In this document: piece by piece, positions 27,304 to 36,270 of the stretch
Position numbering within the stretch: the first letter of the stretch is position 1
Layout of the letters: every line of letters begins with the position of its first letter
DNA from: Terribacillus saccharophilus
Lineage (GTDB): Bacteria > Bacillota > Bacilli > Bacillales > Amphibacillaceae
Assembly: GCA_900110015.1 (NCBI GenBank)
Contig: FOCD01000005.1
Location: 62,001 to 126,000, forward strand
Length of the DNA: 64,000 nt
Reading direction: 5' to 3'
Made by a program: the position numbers and the translations under genes
The notes under the pieces: model-generated
What the model was told of the DNA's origin: nothing
The model's database searches: none
The model's input: only the letters and a program-made list of their open reading frames with translations

Positions 27304-28665
27304 ATGGCAAGAAATGATCGAGCATCTAATGATTTACACAAAGGTTTGAAAAATCGTCATGTGCAGATGATTGCGCTTGGCGGAGCAATAGGAACAGGCT
27401 TGTTTTATGGTTCTGCTTCCTCGATCGGACTGGCTGGACCTGCAATTGCACTTGCGTACTTAGTCGGCGGTATTATGATTTTCTTCATTATGCGTGCACT
27501 GGGTGAGCTCTCTGTAGATTCGCCGAACTCTGGATCTATCAGTTATTACGCTTATCAAAACTTAGGCGATTTCTTCGGATTTGTTTCCGGCTGGAATTAT
27601 TGGTTCAATTATGTTGCCGTAAGCATGGCGGAGCTGACAGTCGTCGGTATCTACGTACAGTATTGGTTCCCGAGTATCCCTACTTGGGTCACGGCATTCG
27701 GTTTTCTGGTCTTGATTACATTTATCAACCTTTTGAGTGTCAAATTGTATGGTGAGTTCGAATTTTACTTTGCCATTATCAAAGTTATCGCAATTATCGG
27801 GATGATAGTTCTTGGTTTGCTTATTATCTTCACTGGTATTGGGAACGGCGGCGTACCGACCGGCTTCTCTAACTTGTTTGATGAGGGCGGCTTCATGCCG
27901 AATGGCTGGACTGGTGTGATCTTATCGCTTGTCCTTGTCATGTTCAGTTTTGGCGGAGTCGAATTGGTGGGAATTACAGCAGGTGAAGTGGATACACCAA
28001 AGAAGACGATACCAAAAGCAATCAATCAAGTTGTTTATCGGATATTGATTTTTTATGTAGGCGCATTGCTTGTAATCATGTCCGTCTTTCCTTGGAATGA
28101 AATCGATGGTCAAAGCAGTCCGTTTGTACAGATATTTGACGGTGTCGGAATTCCGGCTGCTGCAGGTATCCTTAATTTAGTAGTTCTCACTGCCGCGGTA
28201 TCTGCGCATAACAGCAGTCTTTACAGTAACGGACGTATGCTGCACTCCTTGGCTAAGCAAGGGAATGCACCAAAGTTCCTGGGTAAAGTTGGTAAACGGA
28301 CAGGAGCTCCGGTAGCGGCAATCTTTGTATCATCAGGGGTAGCAGCGATAGCAGTCATCGTAAACTACCTGTTCCCTGAAAAAGTGTTCAGTTATCTGAT
28401 GGCGATTGCGACAATTGCTGTAATTATCAACTGGATCATGATTGTCATCATCCATTTAGCTTTTCGGAAGCGGATAGGAAAGACTGCAGTAAGTAAGCTA
28501 TCTTTCAAAATGCCGTTATATCCGATTGCCAATTATGTGGTTCTGCTATTCTTAGTAGCAGTAATTGTTATTATGGGCTTCATCCCGGATTACCGATTGG
28601 CGCTCGTTATCTTGCCGATTTGGGTAATTATCCTTTCAATCGGTTACAAGCTGAAGCGAAAATAA
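27304..28665 (+). CDS. Amino-acid permease, AAT family
   Basis: 453 residues, twelve membrane helices. N-terminal KNRHVQMIALGGAIGTGLFYGSASSI, then GWNYWFNYVAVSMAELTVVG, FSFGGVELVGITAGE and AHNSSLYSNGRML are diagnostic of the AAT branch of APC transporters (AroP, ProY, GabP, AnsP). The substrate cannot be told from motifs I can read. ATG follows AAGGGGCAAAGAC. Its partner in the operon is the SatP-like gene, suggesting joint use of an amino acid and a small carboxylate. Confidence 0.88.
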   Translation: MARNDRASNDLHKGLKNRHVQMIALGGAIGTGLFYGSASSIGLAGPAIALAYLVGGIMIFFIMRALGELSVDSPNSGSISYYAYQNLGDFFGFVSGWNYWFNYVAVSMAELTVVGIYVQYWFPSIPTWVTAFGFLVLITFINLLSVKLYGEFEFYFAIIKVIAIIGMIVLGLLIIFTGIGNGGVPTGFSNLFDEGGFMPNGWTGVILSLVLVMFSFGGVELVGITAGEVDTPKKTIPKAINQVVYRILIFYVGALLVIMSVFPWNEIDGQSSPFVQIFDGVGIPAAAGILNLVVLTAAVSAHNSSLYSNGRMLHSLAKQGNAPKFLGKVGKRTGAPVAAIFVSSGVAAIAVIVNYLFPEKVFSYLMAIATIAVIINWIMIVIIHLAFRKRIGKTAVSKLSFKMPLYPIANYVVLLFLVAVIVIMGFIPDYRLALVILPIWVIILSIGYKLKRK

Positions 28666-28700
28666 AAAAAAGCGTATCCTTTATTGGATACGCTTTTTTT
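28665..28700. terminator. Bidirectional terminator between the AAT permease and yclH-like genes
   Basis: AAAAAAAGCGTATCC / GGATACGCTTTTTTT with a 6-base loop. Confidence 0.94.
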
Positions 28701-28705
28701 GCGTT

Positions 28706-29383
28706 TTACACATGCTGCAGCATACGGAAGCTGCCGTTGGATAGCTGAATCGTTACATCAGATTGTGCTGCGATCTGCGGATCATGAGTAACCATGATGA
28801 CACATTTATTCTCCTGGTGAGCGAGGTCGGTGAAGAGCTTTACAATTTCCTTGGAAGTCTTATCATCCAGGTTACCTGTAGGCTCATCTGCTACTATCAA
28901 ATCGTTGTCACAGCAGAATGCCCTTGTGATAGCCACACGCTGCTGCTGCCCACCGCTAAGGGTTAGTACACGCTGTTTTGCTTGCTCTTCTGAGATGCCG
29001 ACCTTAGCCAGCATCTTTAAGATGTAGTCTTCCTGGTTCTCTACTTTTTTACTAGTGATAGCCATTGCTGAAGCAATATTTTGATAAGCTGTCATGTACG
29101 GAATCAGATTGTAAGACTGGAAAATGATCGAAACATAATCGTGGCGGAAATTGCCAAGACCCATCTTGCGGATCGATTTTCCATCATATTCGATGTCACC
29201 TTCCTTGGCTCTGTCCAACCCTCCTGCCAAAGACAGGAAGGTGGTCTTGCCCGATCCAGATGTACCAGTGATCGTATAGAATGTGTTTTTATAAAAGTCG
29301 ATATTCACAGATTGGAATAACGGGTTTTGTTTATCAGTGTACCAGTAGCCAACGTTTTTGAATGCTAATAGTGGTGCTGTCAT
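28706..29383 (-). CDS. yclH: ABC exporter ATPase (YclH/MacB type)
   Basis: 225 residues (B. subtilis YclH 226). Walker A GTSGSGKTT (about 40-48), Q-loop near IFQSYNLIP, signature LSGGQQQR, Walker B LIVADEPTGNLD, H-loop VTHDP. It is the nucleotide-binding partner of the FtsX/MacB-type permease encoded just upstream. The order ATPase-permease beside a two-component system matches B. subtilis yclHI-yclJK, of undefined substrate. Start ATG has AGCAGGGGTAAAC upstream. Confidence 0.9.
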   Translation of the reverse strand: MTAPLLAFKNVGYWYTDKQNPLFQSVNIDFYKNTFYTITGTSGSGKTTFLSLAGGLDRAKEGDIEYDGKSIRKMGLGNFRHDYVSIIFQSYNLIPYMTAYQNIASAMAITSKKVENQEDYILKMLAKVGISEEQAKQRVLTLSGGQQQRVAITRAFCCDNDLIVADEPTGNLDDKTSKEIVKLFTDLAHQENKCVIMVTHDPQIAAQSDVTIQLSNGSFRMLQHV

Positions 29384-29398
29384 GTTTACCCCTGCTTT

Positions 29399-30877
29399 CT
29401 ATTCTTGTTTCGTCAAAATGTTTTTCGGCTGTAGTCGAAGAATCGAGATGGATGGGATAAGCGCTGCTATGATTGCTACAGCTAATCCGATACCGCCAAG
29501 TATCAAGATGTTCTCCCATGTTACATTAATATTCAGACTGCTGATTGCTTCACTTGGCTGGCTGAACGCATCAGACACTGCTTGTCCTGGGCCACCGCCG
29601 CCCATTGGACCGCCACCGCCAGGACCTTGCTGCATGGACGTAGTTGTAGTTTCAGCAGATGCTGTTGTTTGTTGATCCAATAGCTGATTTCCTAGTACGT
29701 TCGCAATCGGATTTCCAAATATCGAAGACAATCCTACCGCGACAATGGCAATTACAACGATCTCTGTAATGAACTGTCCTGCAAGCTTCCATTTCTTCTC
29801 TCCGATTGCCATAAGGACACCCATCTCATATTTACGTTCACGTATGGAAAGCATAACGATCAATGCAAGAATGACCGCACCTGCAATAGTTACAAGATAG
29901 ACGATGTTTTTGGCAAAACTAGCAACGTTTTCGATTGGTCCTACCATCTGCTGATAAAGATCATCGTTTGCATCCAGTTGATACACGTCAAAGTCGACAT
30001 CAGTTTTTTCTGCTGCGGCAATGAATGCATCGATATTTTCTGCATCGTCCATTTGATACGTCACAGATTCAACTGTATCGGTGTAGTCTTCACCTTTTAG
30101 CGTGTTAGCTGCTGTATATGGAACATAAATCGTGTTATATGGATTCAGGAAGGAGAAGTTCATCGCTTGGTCGCTTCCAGCAGAACTTGTTTCGTAAATA
30201 CCGACGATTTCCAGCTCTTGTGTCGTATCTTCATCACTTGCTGAGCTGATATTGATTGTATCTCCAACTTCTAAGTCATTCTCTTCGGCAAGCGTCTGCT
30301 CGATAACCGCAACGTTGCTGCCAGCATCGGATTCTTCAATGCCACGTCCGTCTACGATTTCGGCTTCTCCATCACTGAAGCTTTCTGCTTCATCACTAGT
30401 TAATGTACCATTTACAGTAAGGTCAGCTTGTACCATTCCGCCCCGACCCTGGTCACCGCCAGGAGCCTGATCACTTTCTGTGTCACTGCTGTCATCTGTA
30501 GATGTGCTGCTTTCGATATTATCGAAGTCTTCCGCATTAGCAGAAGCTGATACAGAATAGTTGTAGCTCTTCACATGATCTAAAGCTGCGATAGACTCTG
30601 CGTCATCCAAGCTGATTGGCGTGCTGGTGAACTGCGGCGGGCCGTCTGATTCACTTTGCTCACTCTGCTGCTTCTCCATCGCTGCTTCTCGGTCAACTTG
30701 TAAGGTGACAGATCCCCCAAGCTCCTGTCTTGCCAATTCACTTGATGCTTTGGCTGCCGATTGAATTGTAAGTCCTGATAGGACGAAAACACATATGACG
30801 GTGAAGATCACCAATTGTAATAAGGTCTTTCCTTTTTTTGCTTTCATGCTCCAGAAAGCACGTTTCAAGAAATTCAT
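29399..30877 (-). CDS. yclI: ABC exporter permease, MacB/FtsX type (YclI-like)
   Basis: 492 residues (B. subtilis YclI 486). One N-terminal membrane helix, a large extracytoplasmic MacB_PCD domain (about 45-310), then three membrane helices with the FtsX signature (SIRERKYEMGVLMAIGEKKWKL). Two low-complexity stretches stand out: a Gly/Asp-rich one near 130-145 and a Gly/Pro/Met-rich one near 420-440 between helices two and three. Start ATG 30877 has AAAGGAGATGGCAAG upstream; the ORF extension to 30928 is not needed. Likely exports a peptide or antimicrobial compound. Confidence 0.9.
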   Translation of the reverse strand: MNFLKRAFWSMKAKKGKTLLQLVIFTVICVFVLSGLTIQSAAKASSELARQELGGSVTLQVDREAAMEKQQSEQSESDGPPQFTSTPISLDDAESIAALDHVKSYNYSVSASANAEDFDNIESSTSTDDSSDTESDQAPGGDQGRGGMVQADLTVNGTLTSDEAESFSDGEAEIVDGRGIEESDAGSNVAVIEQTLAEENDLEVGDTINISSASDEDTTQELEIVGIYETSSAGSDQAMNFSFLNPYNTIYVPYTAANTLKGEDYTDTVESVTYQMDDAENIDAFIAAAEKTDVDFDVYQLDANDDLYQQMVGPIENVASFAKNIVYLVTIAGAVILALIVMLSIRERKYEMGVLMAIGEKKWKLAGQFITEIVVIAIVAVGLSSIFGNPIANVLGNQLLDQQTTASAETTTTSMQQGPGGGGPMGGGGPGQAVSDAFSQPSEAISSLNINVTWENILILGGIGLAVAIIAALIPSISILRLQPKNILTKQE

Positions 30878-30985
30878 CTTGCCATCTCCTTTACTATTTC
30901 CGGGCATGCTATAATGCTTCTGAGCCACACCCGCTTCGGTTAATTGCTAGTATGGGGGTATGTGCTGAAGTGCACTTGAAAGCTA

Positions 30986-31038
30986 GCTGAAGATTTGCTG
31001 AAAGTGAAAAAATCGGGAATTTTCAGCTGGTTTTCAGC
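30986..31038. promoter_or_regulatory. Symmetric response-regulator binding repeats between divergent operons
   Basis: GCTGAA at 30986-30991 and 30997-31002 (11-base pitch) and, inverted, TTCAGC at 31022-31027 and 31033-31038 (11-base pitch), separated by 19 bases. A further GCTGAA is at 30964-30969. Tandem hexamers with 5-base spacing are the typical target of OmpR-type regulators, so the adjacent regulator probably controls both its own operon and the ABC operon from here. Confidence 0.65.
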
Positions 31039-31080
31039 TAGTTGTTCCATAATAAAGAAAAAAGAAGAATGGATGACAGG

Positions 31081-31758
31081 ATGGAAAACATAAAAGTATT
31101 GGTCGTCGATGATGAACAGACAATCACACAGTTCCTGATGCTTGGCTTACAAAATGAAGGCTATATTGTTGAGAGCGCGGCTGATGGTATGCAAGCTATT
31201 GCCAAATCAGATCAGTTTGAGCCTCATATCGTCATATTAGATGTCATGATGCCAGGGATGGATGGCTTTGAAGTGTGCCGGATGCTGAAAAAGAAAGGCC
31301 GGAAACTATCTATTATTATGTTAACAGCACGGGATCAAGTAGATGATCGTATTAAAGGGCTGAATGGCGGTGCGGATGATTACTTAGTCAAACCGTTCAG
31401 TTTTGAGGAACTGCTTGCCAGAATGCAGGCACGGATGCGCAATCAATTTCCGGAACTGGGCGATTCACTTGTAGCAGGTCCTTTACGAATAGATGATCGC
31501 CGCAAGGAAATCTACTTGGAGCAAGAGCTGCTGCAGCTTTCTCCGACAGAGTACGAGCTGTTGAAATATCTAGCTATGAACCAAGGAATTGTATTGAGTA
31601 AGGCACTTATCCTCGATAAAGTGTGGGGATATGGATTTGGCGGAGAGGAAAACATTGTAGAAGTGTATATACGCTCCTTACGGGAGAAACTCCACGATAA
31701 AGATCGGCAGCTGATTCGCACAATCCGGGGGGCAGGCTATCGCCTGGATGTGAGATGA
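31081..31758 (+). CDS. yclJ: OmpR-family response regulator (YclJ-like)
   Basis: 225 residues from ATG 31081: receiver domain with DDE (10-12), phospho-acceptor D54 in VILDVMMPGMDG, MLTARD and VKPFSFEELLARM, followed by a winged-helix domain ending TIRGAGYRLDVR. Starts at 31069 (MDDRMENIK) or further upstream are in frame; none has an ideal ribosome binding site, so the exact start is uncertain. Its stop overlaps the kinase ATG (ATGA). Expected to control the divergent ABC exporter. Confidence 0.9.
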   Translation: MENIKVLVVDDEQTITQFLMLGLQNEGYIVESAADGMQAIAKSDQFEPHIVILDVMMPGMDGFEVCRMLKKKGRKLSIIMLTARDQVDDRIKGLNGGADDYLVKPFSFEELLARMQARMRNQFPELGDSLVAGPLRIDDRRKEIYLEQELLQLSPTEYELLKYLAMNQGIVLSKALILDKVWGYGFGGEENIVEVYIRSLREKLHDKDRQLIRTIRGAGYRLDVR

Positions 31759-33182
31759 AGCGATTACGCAAATTAAAGCCGAGAACGTTAAATAAGCAGA
31801 TCGTTGCTTTATCCTGTCTTATTCTTGCTATTATCCTGATAGTCGTCGGTATCCTGCAATACTTCTTGATGAAAGATTTCCTATACCAGAATGAAGCAGA
31901 TGCAATGCAGTCACAGCTGCATTCGCTTCCGCCAGCACTGCTTGAACAAAATGATAATATGCATCAGCCACTGCTATTTGATCGTTCCTTGGCCAGAATC
32001 GATACGTCTGGAAACTACACAGAAATATCAGAGGAAAACGGACTCTCCAGTCCGCGCCTTAGCCAGGAAGAGCTTCACAAGTATATGAATAGCCGAGATG
32101 ATAAGTCCGCCAGGTACATTGTAATGGAGGATGAAGATGGAAAAGAGCAGCTCGTTGTCATTGTTGCTGATAGAAGGTTCGGTGAAATAAATGGTTACCT
32201 ACAGGCAGGAACAGAGACTGCATCCATTAACGACGTCATCAAAGGGCAGCTGCAAGTATTCATCCTTTTAGCTATCGTTGCATTAGCTGCAGGCATCCTG
32301 CTTTACACACGAGTGATTAAAAAAGCGCTCGATCCACTGCACCGGATAATCCGGAAGGTAGAGCGGACGAGTGCAGAGAATTTGTCCGAACGGATGGATG
32401 AAGACTCAGAGCAGATTGAAATTAAACGGCTTACAGTCGCTTTCAACCAAATGGTAGAAAGAATCGACAGCTCTTTCCAGTCAGAAAGAGAAGCAAAGGA
32501 ACAAATGCAGCAGTTCATTGCGGATGCATCCCATGAACTGCGGACCCCGCTTACATCCATTCACGGATTTTTGGAAGTGTTGCTGAGAGGAGCCGCGGAT
32601 AATCCGGCACAGCTCTATCCAGCGCTTGAAAGCATGCTCAAGGAATCGAAGCGGATTAAGAAGTTGGTTGAGGATTTGCTTTTACTCACAAAGTTGGATC
32701 AGGCCGAGGATATGCATCTGCAGGAACTGAAAGTAAGTCCTGTTCTGGAGGAAATGAAGCCGCATTTTGATATGCTTGCAGGCAGCAGGAAAGTGCGGTT
32801 TTCGGTGGATGATAATCTGACAATAGCTGCTGATAAAGATAAATTGAAACAAGTGCTATTGAATCTATTTTACAATGCAGTCCAGCATACAGATCCTGAA
32901 CAAGGAGAAATCGGTATAATCCTTGGTGAGTCAGAACATGCTGCTGAAATCATTGTAAAAGATAATGGATCCGGTATCCCGGAAGCTCATCTTTCACATG
33001 TATTTGACCGATTTTATCGAAGCGATAGTTCACGAGCGCGTAAGCAAGGTGGCGCTGGTCTTGGTCTTTCCATTAGCCATTCCATCATTAAGGCGCATAA
33101 CGGCACGATAGAGGTAGAGAGTGAAGAAGGCAAAGGAACTATATTCCGAGTGTTACTACCTAAAAAAAGAAGGAACCCGTAA
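31755..33182 (+). CDS. yclK: Sensor histidine kinase (YclK-like)
   Basis: 475 residues (B. subtilis YclK 473). Two membrane helices (about 16-40 and 165-187) around a small extracytoplasmic sensor, HAMP (about 188-242), HisKA with H260 in DASHELRTPLTS, HATPase with NLFYNAVQHTDP, DNGSGIP and GGAGLGLSISHS. Translationally coupled to the response regulator. The stop codon lies inside the shared terminator hairpin. Confidence 0.93.
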   Translation: MKRLRKLKPRTLNKQIVALSCLILAIILIVVGILQYFLMKDFLYQNEADAMQSQLHSLPPALLEQNDNMHQPLLFDRSLARIDTSGNYTEISEENGLSSPRLSQEELHKYMNSRDDKSARYIVMEDEDGKEQLVVIVADRRFGEINGYLQAGTETASINDVIKGQLQVFILLAIVALAAGILLYTRVIKKALDPLHRIIRKVERTSAENLSERMDEDSEQIEIKRLTVAFNQMVERIDSSFQSEREAKEQMQQFIADASHELRTPLTSIHGFLEVLLRGAADNPAQLYPALESMLKESKRIKKLVEDLLLLTKLDQAEDMHLQELKVSPVLEEMKPHFDMLAGSRKVRFSVDDNLTIAADKDKLKQVLLNLFYNAVQHTDPEQGEIGIILGESEHAAEIIVKDNGSGIPEAHLSHVFDRFYRSDSSRARKQGGAGLGLSISHSIIKAHNGTIEVESEEGKGTIFRVLLPKKRRNP

Positions 33183-33201
33183 ATGAACGGGTTCCTTCTT
33201 T
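33166..33201. terminator. Bidirectional terminator between yclK and the M6 protease
   Basis: AAAGAAGGAACCCGT / ACGGGTTCCTTCTTT, a 15-bp stem with a 6-base loop that contains the yclK stop codon. Confidence 0.9.
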
Positions 33202-33211
33202 GCTATTAATC

Positions 33212-35665
33212 TTAGCGGGAGATTTCAATCTTACCAACTGAACCATCTTTGCTGTCTTCTTTGACCTCAAATTCAAGTCCATACTCCGGAACGTTACGTC
33301 CAGCCTCAGGAAGGGCTTTGTTCATATAGTCTTTATCATCCTTGAACTTATCATAGCTCTTCGTGTGATTATCTTTCAGTGTCAAGCCATTAGTAGCGCG
33401 ATAATCGAGGAACATCTTCTCAGATTTATCTTTGCTGAAGGCTGCATCATGAATTTGATAACGAGTGGATGCGACGGATTTATCGCTCCAGTATAGTGCC
33501 TTCCGATCAGCATCGACCACACCTAGGAAGCCTTCGCCTGGATGCGTGCCAGTCCAGTTGTTGTCATAAGAATTGTCGACATACCAGACTAGAAGACCAG
33601 TGTTGTAGCTCATCAAGCTGTCACCACGGCGGATACGGTCAAGGCCGATATCAACGCCATTATGTGTACGCCATTCTAGCAAGTAGTAGTGCTCAGAAAG
33701 GGAGACGCCTTTATCTTGAGCGAATCCAGTCAATTCAAAAGCGCTGTCGCTTTCTGCATCATCTGTCAGGACAGAGCTGCCGTCAGCTGATACTTGAATG
33801 TCATCCACATAGAACCCGGCATTGTTTACAGCTACATCCGTCCAATAGTTCAAGGACAGCTCGATTTCCTGGCCTGCATAGGCACTTAAATCGAATGTAG
33901 CATCTACCCAGCCATCAGATGTACCAGTGATACCGTCACCTGGGTTTTGTTCGTTAGGGTTTTCTGTTGTCGTGATGCTACCAGGAACGGTTTCCCCGTT
34001 CACTTTGACAGAAGCATAATCCCAATCTTGTTCGATATCATACCACGTTTTGAATGTCAGTTCAGCAGAAGAGGCACTGGTCAAATCAACAGTCGTTGTC
34101 ATGCTGTTATCAACATTATTGCCTTTACCGCTGAAGTAAGCATACGTACCGCTGGCAGGCTTTGTGACTTCTGTTTCTTTATCCGGTAGGTTTACACGAA
34201 TTACATCGTTGTTCGTACCTTTTGTTACAGCTTCATCCAAAAGCAGTTCTACTTTATCTCCATCCAAGTCCTCAGCTTCAATCGTCGTACCGCTCAGCCA
34301 GTTACCACCATGTGCGTTTTGCAAATATTCCTTCGCATAAGCACTAAAACCTGACGGCTCGGTTCCAGGAACATCACCAGCCCAGCTTCCGCTTGCCATG
34401 ATGGACCAATAAGCAACAGCTTCCCCTTGGCCGGTATAGTTTGTATCATACTCATCCGGCAAGCCTAGATCATGTCCGTATTCATGAGCGAATACTCCCA
34501 TAGCTCCGTCTTCCGGCTCGATTGTATAGTCATAAGCAGCAAGCTGTCCGTCAAAGCGGTCACTAGTGGAGCTTCCGCCCGGAACTGCAACAAGTCCGCC
34601 AAGATTCCAGCGGTGAGACCAGATTGCATCGCCGCCAAGGCTTCCGCCGCCAGCTTCCTCACCAACACCCGCATGAATGACCATCAGGTGATCAATGATA
34701 CCATCTGGCTCATTGTATACGCCGTCGCCATCATAGTCATCGCGATCCCACTGATCGTATTCGCTCAAGTCGATATTAGGATCTTCTCCAGCTTTCGTTA
34801 GGGCTTCATACACCAATTCCCTTGCTGCCGCATCACTGCCGTCTGGAGCAGGGTCGTTGGCGCCATAGTAAGCTGCAGGATGATCAGCTGTATACCATCC
34901 GGCAATTTCTCCGTCAACAGTATAGCTGCCACCGGATTGCGCTTCATAGTACTGCTTCATAGAAGTGAAATCCTGACCGTCCGGACCAGTATAGCCATCT
35001 TCACCGAAGATCATGTTTTGGAAGTGGTCATGTGTATAATCCTCATACCACATATCCGTTTCTTCCGGTGTGATGGAGCTGTTTTGGTAATCAGGGAAGT
35101 CAATTGCAAGAACGAGTACTTTGTCTTCGCGTACTTCTCCGTCATACTCCTCTTCTTTCACGTTCTCTACTTTCTTATTTTTTTTCTTGTCTTTTCCTTT
35201 GTCCTTGCCTTTATCTTTGTCCTTATCTTTGCCTTTCTTTGATGCCTCTTTAGAAGCACTTGCCGCATTGTCGGCATTGCCATTTTGTTTGTCAGTGTCA
35301 CTTACTACTGACTCATCAATTGCTGCTTCTTTCAGCTCATCCGGCAGAGGCTGTTTAGCAGCTTCTGCGCTTTTTTCTTCCCGTTCCTTGAGGTAAGCAT
35401 TCAATGCTTCTTGAGCTTCAGCCTCAGTAGCATCTTCACTGATCTTTCCTTCTTCTTTAAGCAATTCAATCAATTTATCTTCATTGGCAATTGCACTGTC
35501 GAAAGGTCCGCCACTTTGTGCGGCTTTCGGCGAGTACGTCACAGCTGGTGTTTTTTCAACAGTTGCTTCGGCATGGGCTTCCTGCGCTGGCACAAATGAT
35601 AATGTAAAAGTGCTAAATCCGATAACAGCTGCCATTGCAGAAGCCATCCATTTATTCTTCTTCAA
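33212..35665 (-). CDS. Secreted M6 metalloprotease (immune inhibitor A family)
   Basis: About 817 residues. Signal peptide (MKKNKWMASAMAAVIGF... ending AHAEA), a propeptide region, a striking Lys/Asp/Gly-rich linker (about residues 143-170), the M6 catalytic domain with zinc motif HEYGHDLGLPDEYD (H394, E395, H398), a MAM-like beta domain (about 500-640) and a C-terminal domain with QIHDAAFSKD. InhA proteases of the B. cereus group degrade host antimicrobial peptides and matrix. Start is either TTG 35665 (10 bases after GGGAG, chosen) or GTG 35674. No regulator adjacent. Confidence 0.9.
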   Translation of the reverse strand: MKKNKWMASAMAAVIGFSTFTLSFVPAQEAHAEATVEKTPAVTYSPKAAQSGGPFDSAIANEDKLIELLKEEGKISEDATEAEAQEALNAYLKEREEKSAEAAKQPLPDELKEAAIDESVVSDTDKQNGNADNAASASKEASKKGKDKDKDKGKDKGKDKKKNKKVENVKEEEYDGEVREDKVLVLAIDFPDYQNSSITPEETDMWYEDYTHDHFQNMIFGEDGYTGPDGQDFTSMKQYYEAQSGGSYTVDGEIAGWYTADHPAAYYGANDPAPDGSDAAARELVYEALTKAGEDPNIDLSEYDQWDRDDYDGDGVYNEPDGIIDHLMVIHAGVGEEAGGGSLGGDAIWSHRWNLGGLVAVPGGSSTSDRFDGQLAAYDYTIEPEDGAMGVFAHEYGHDLGLPDEYDTNYTGQGEAVAYWSIMASGSWAGDVPGTEPSGFSAYAKEYLQNAHGGNWLSGTTIEAEDLDGDKVELLLDEAVTKGTNNDVIRVNLPDKETEVTKPASGTYAYFSGKGNNVDNSMTTTVDLTSASSAELTFKTWYDIEQDWDYASVKVNGETVPGSITTTENPNEQNPGDGITGTSDGWVDATFDLSAYAGQEIELSLNYWTDVAVNNAGFYVDDIQVSADGSSVLTDDAESDSAFELTGFAQDKGVSLSEHYYLLEWRTHNGVDIGLDRIRRGDSLMSYNTGLLVWYVDNSYDNNWTGTHPGEGFLGVVDADRKALYWSDKSVASTRYQIHDAAFSKDKSEKMFLDYRATNGLTLKDNHTKSYDKFKDDKDYMNKALPEAGRNVPEYGLEFEVKEDSKDGSVGKIEISR

Positions 35666-36075
35666 GCAAGTCACTCTCCCTGTGCTAATAGTTTAAATAG
35701 TCGGAAAACAATTAAGATATGTAGGTAAAGTTTTCCTTAAAGGGTAGTATAGCGACTAGTCTGCTAGATTTACAATGGTACTTTGGAAGGAAGCAATGTT
35801 GTATATACCCCGTAATGATGCGGTTTTTGTGAGATGTGTTCACATAATCCGACAAGGTTGGCAAAGAAGTTGGGAAACAATAGAGTGGAAAATAACGTAA
35901 ACATATGGAAACTTGTAGAAGGGTGAGGAAAGTTGGGAAAGTGGGGACAATCAGAAAATATTACAATTACTAGAAAAATGAGCGAATAGACCTATCTATT
36001 AATCTTGTTTAATAGAAATATATTTACAATAAATGGAATAATAATATATATTGTAAATATTAAAGGAGGATAATT
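35666..36075. other. Intergenic region, with a long inverted repeat at 36020-36060
   Basis: 410 bases with no convincing ORF. It must hold the M6 protease promoter on the minus strand. At 36020-36031 and 36049-36060 there is a perfect 12-bp inverted repeat (ATATTTACAATA and its complement) with a 17-base A+T-rich spacer, ending just before the ribosome binding site of the 59-residue ORF. Confidence 0.6.
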
Positions 36076-36255
36076 ATGTGGATTAAACTTGGAATCATAG
36101 CTTTTATCATCGCAATTCTCCAGTTATTCACCCTGCAAGTTGTGGAACAATTCATCTTTATCTCAAAATCGCTATACCTTTACCCATTTAGCATTGCCGT
36201 TTTCGGAGGCTTTTGCTTTGTAATGTTGTACATTTTAAAAAGAGGAGGAAGCTGA
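36076..36255 (+). CDS. Small membrane protein, 59 residues (unrecognised)
   Basis: A short ORF with an ideal ribosome binding site (AAAGGAGG, eight bases before ATG). It starts MWIKLGIIAF and encodes two hydrophobic segments (about 4-21 and 36-54) separated by a short polar loop, ending KRGGS. I recognise no family. A 12-bp inverted repeat just upstream may be an operator. It converges on the Nudix gene with no clear terminator between. Confidence 0.65.
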   Translation: MWIKLGIIAFIIAILQLFTLQVVEQFIFISKSLYLYPFSIAVFGGFCFVMLYILKRGGS

Positions 36256-36270
36256 CATGCTTCCCCTTAT

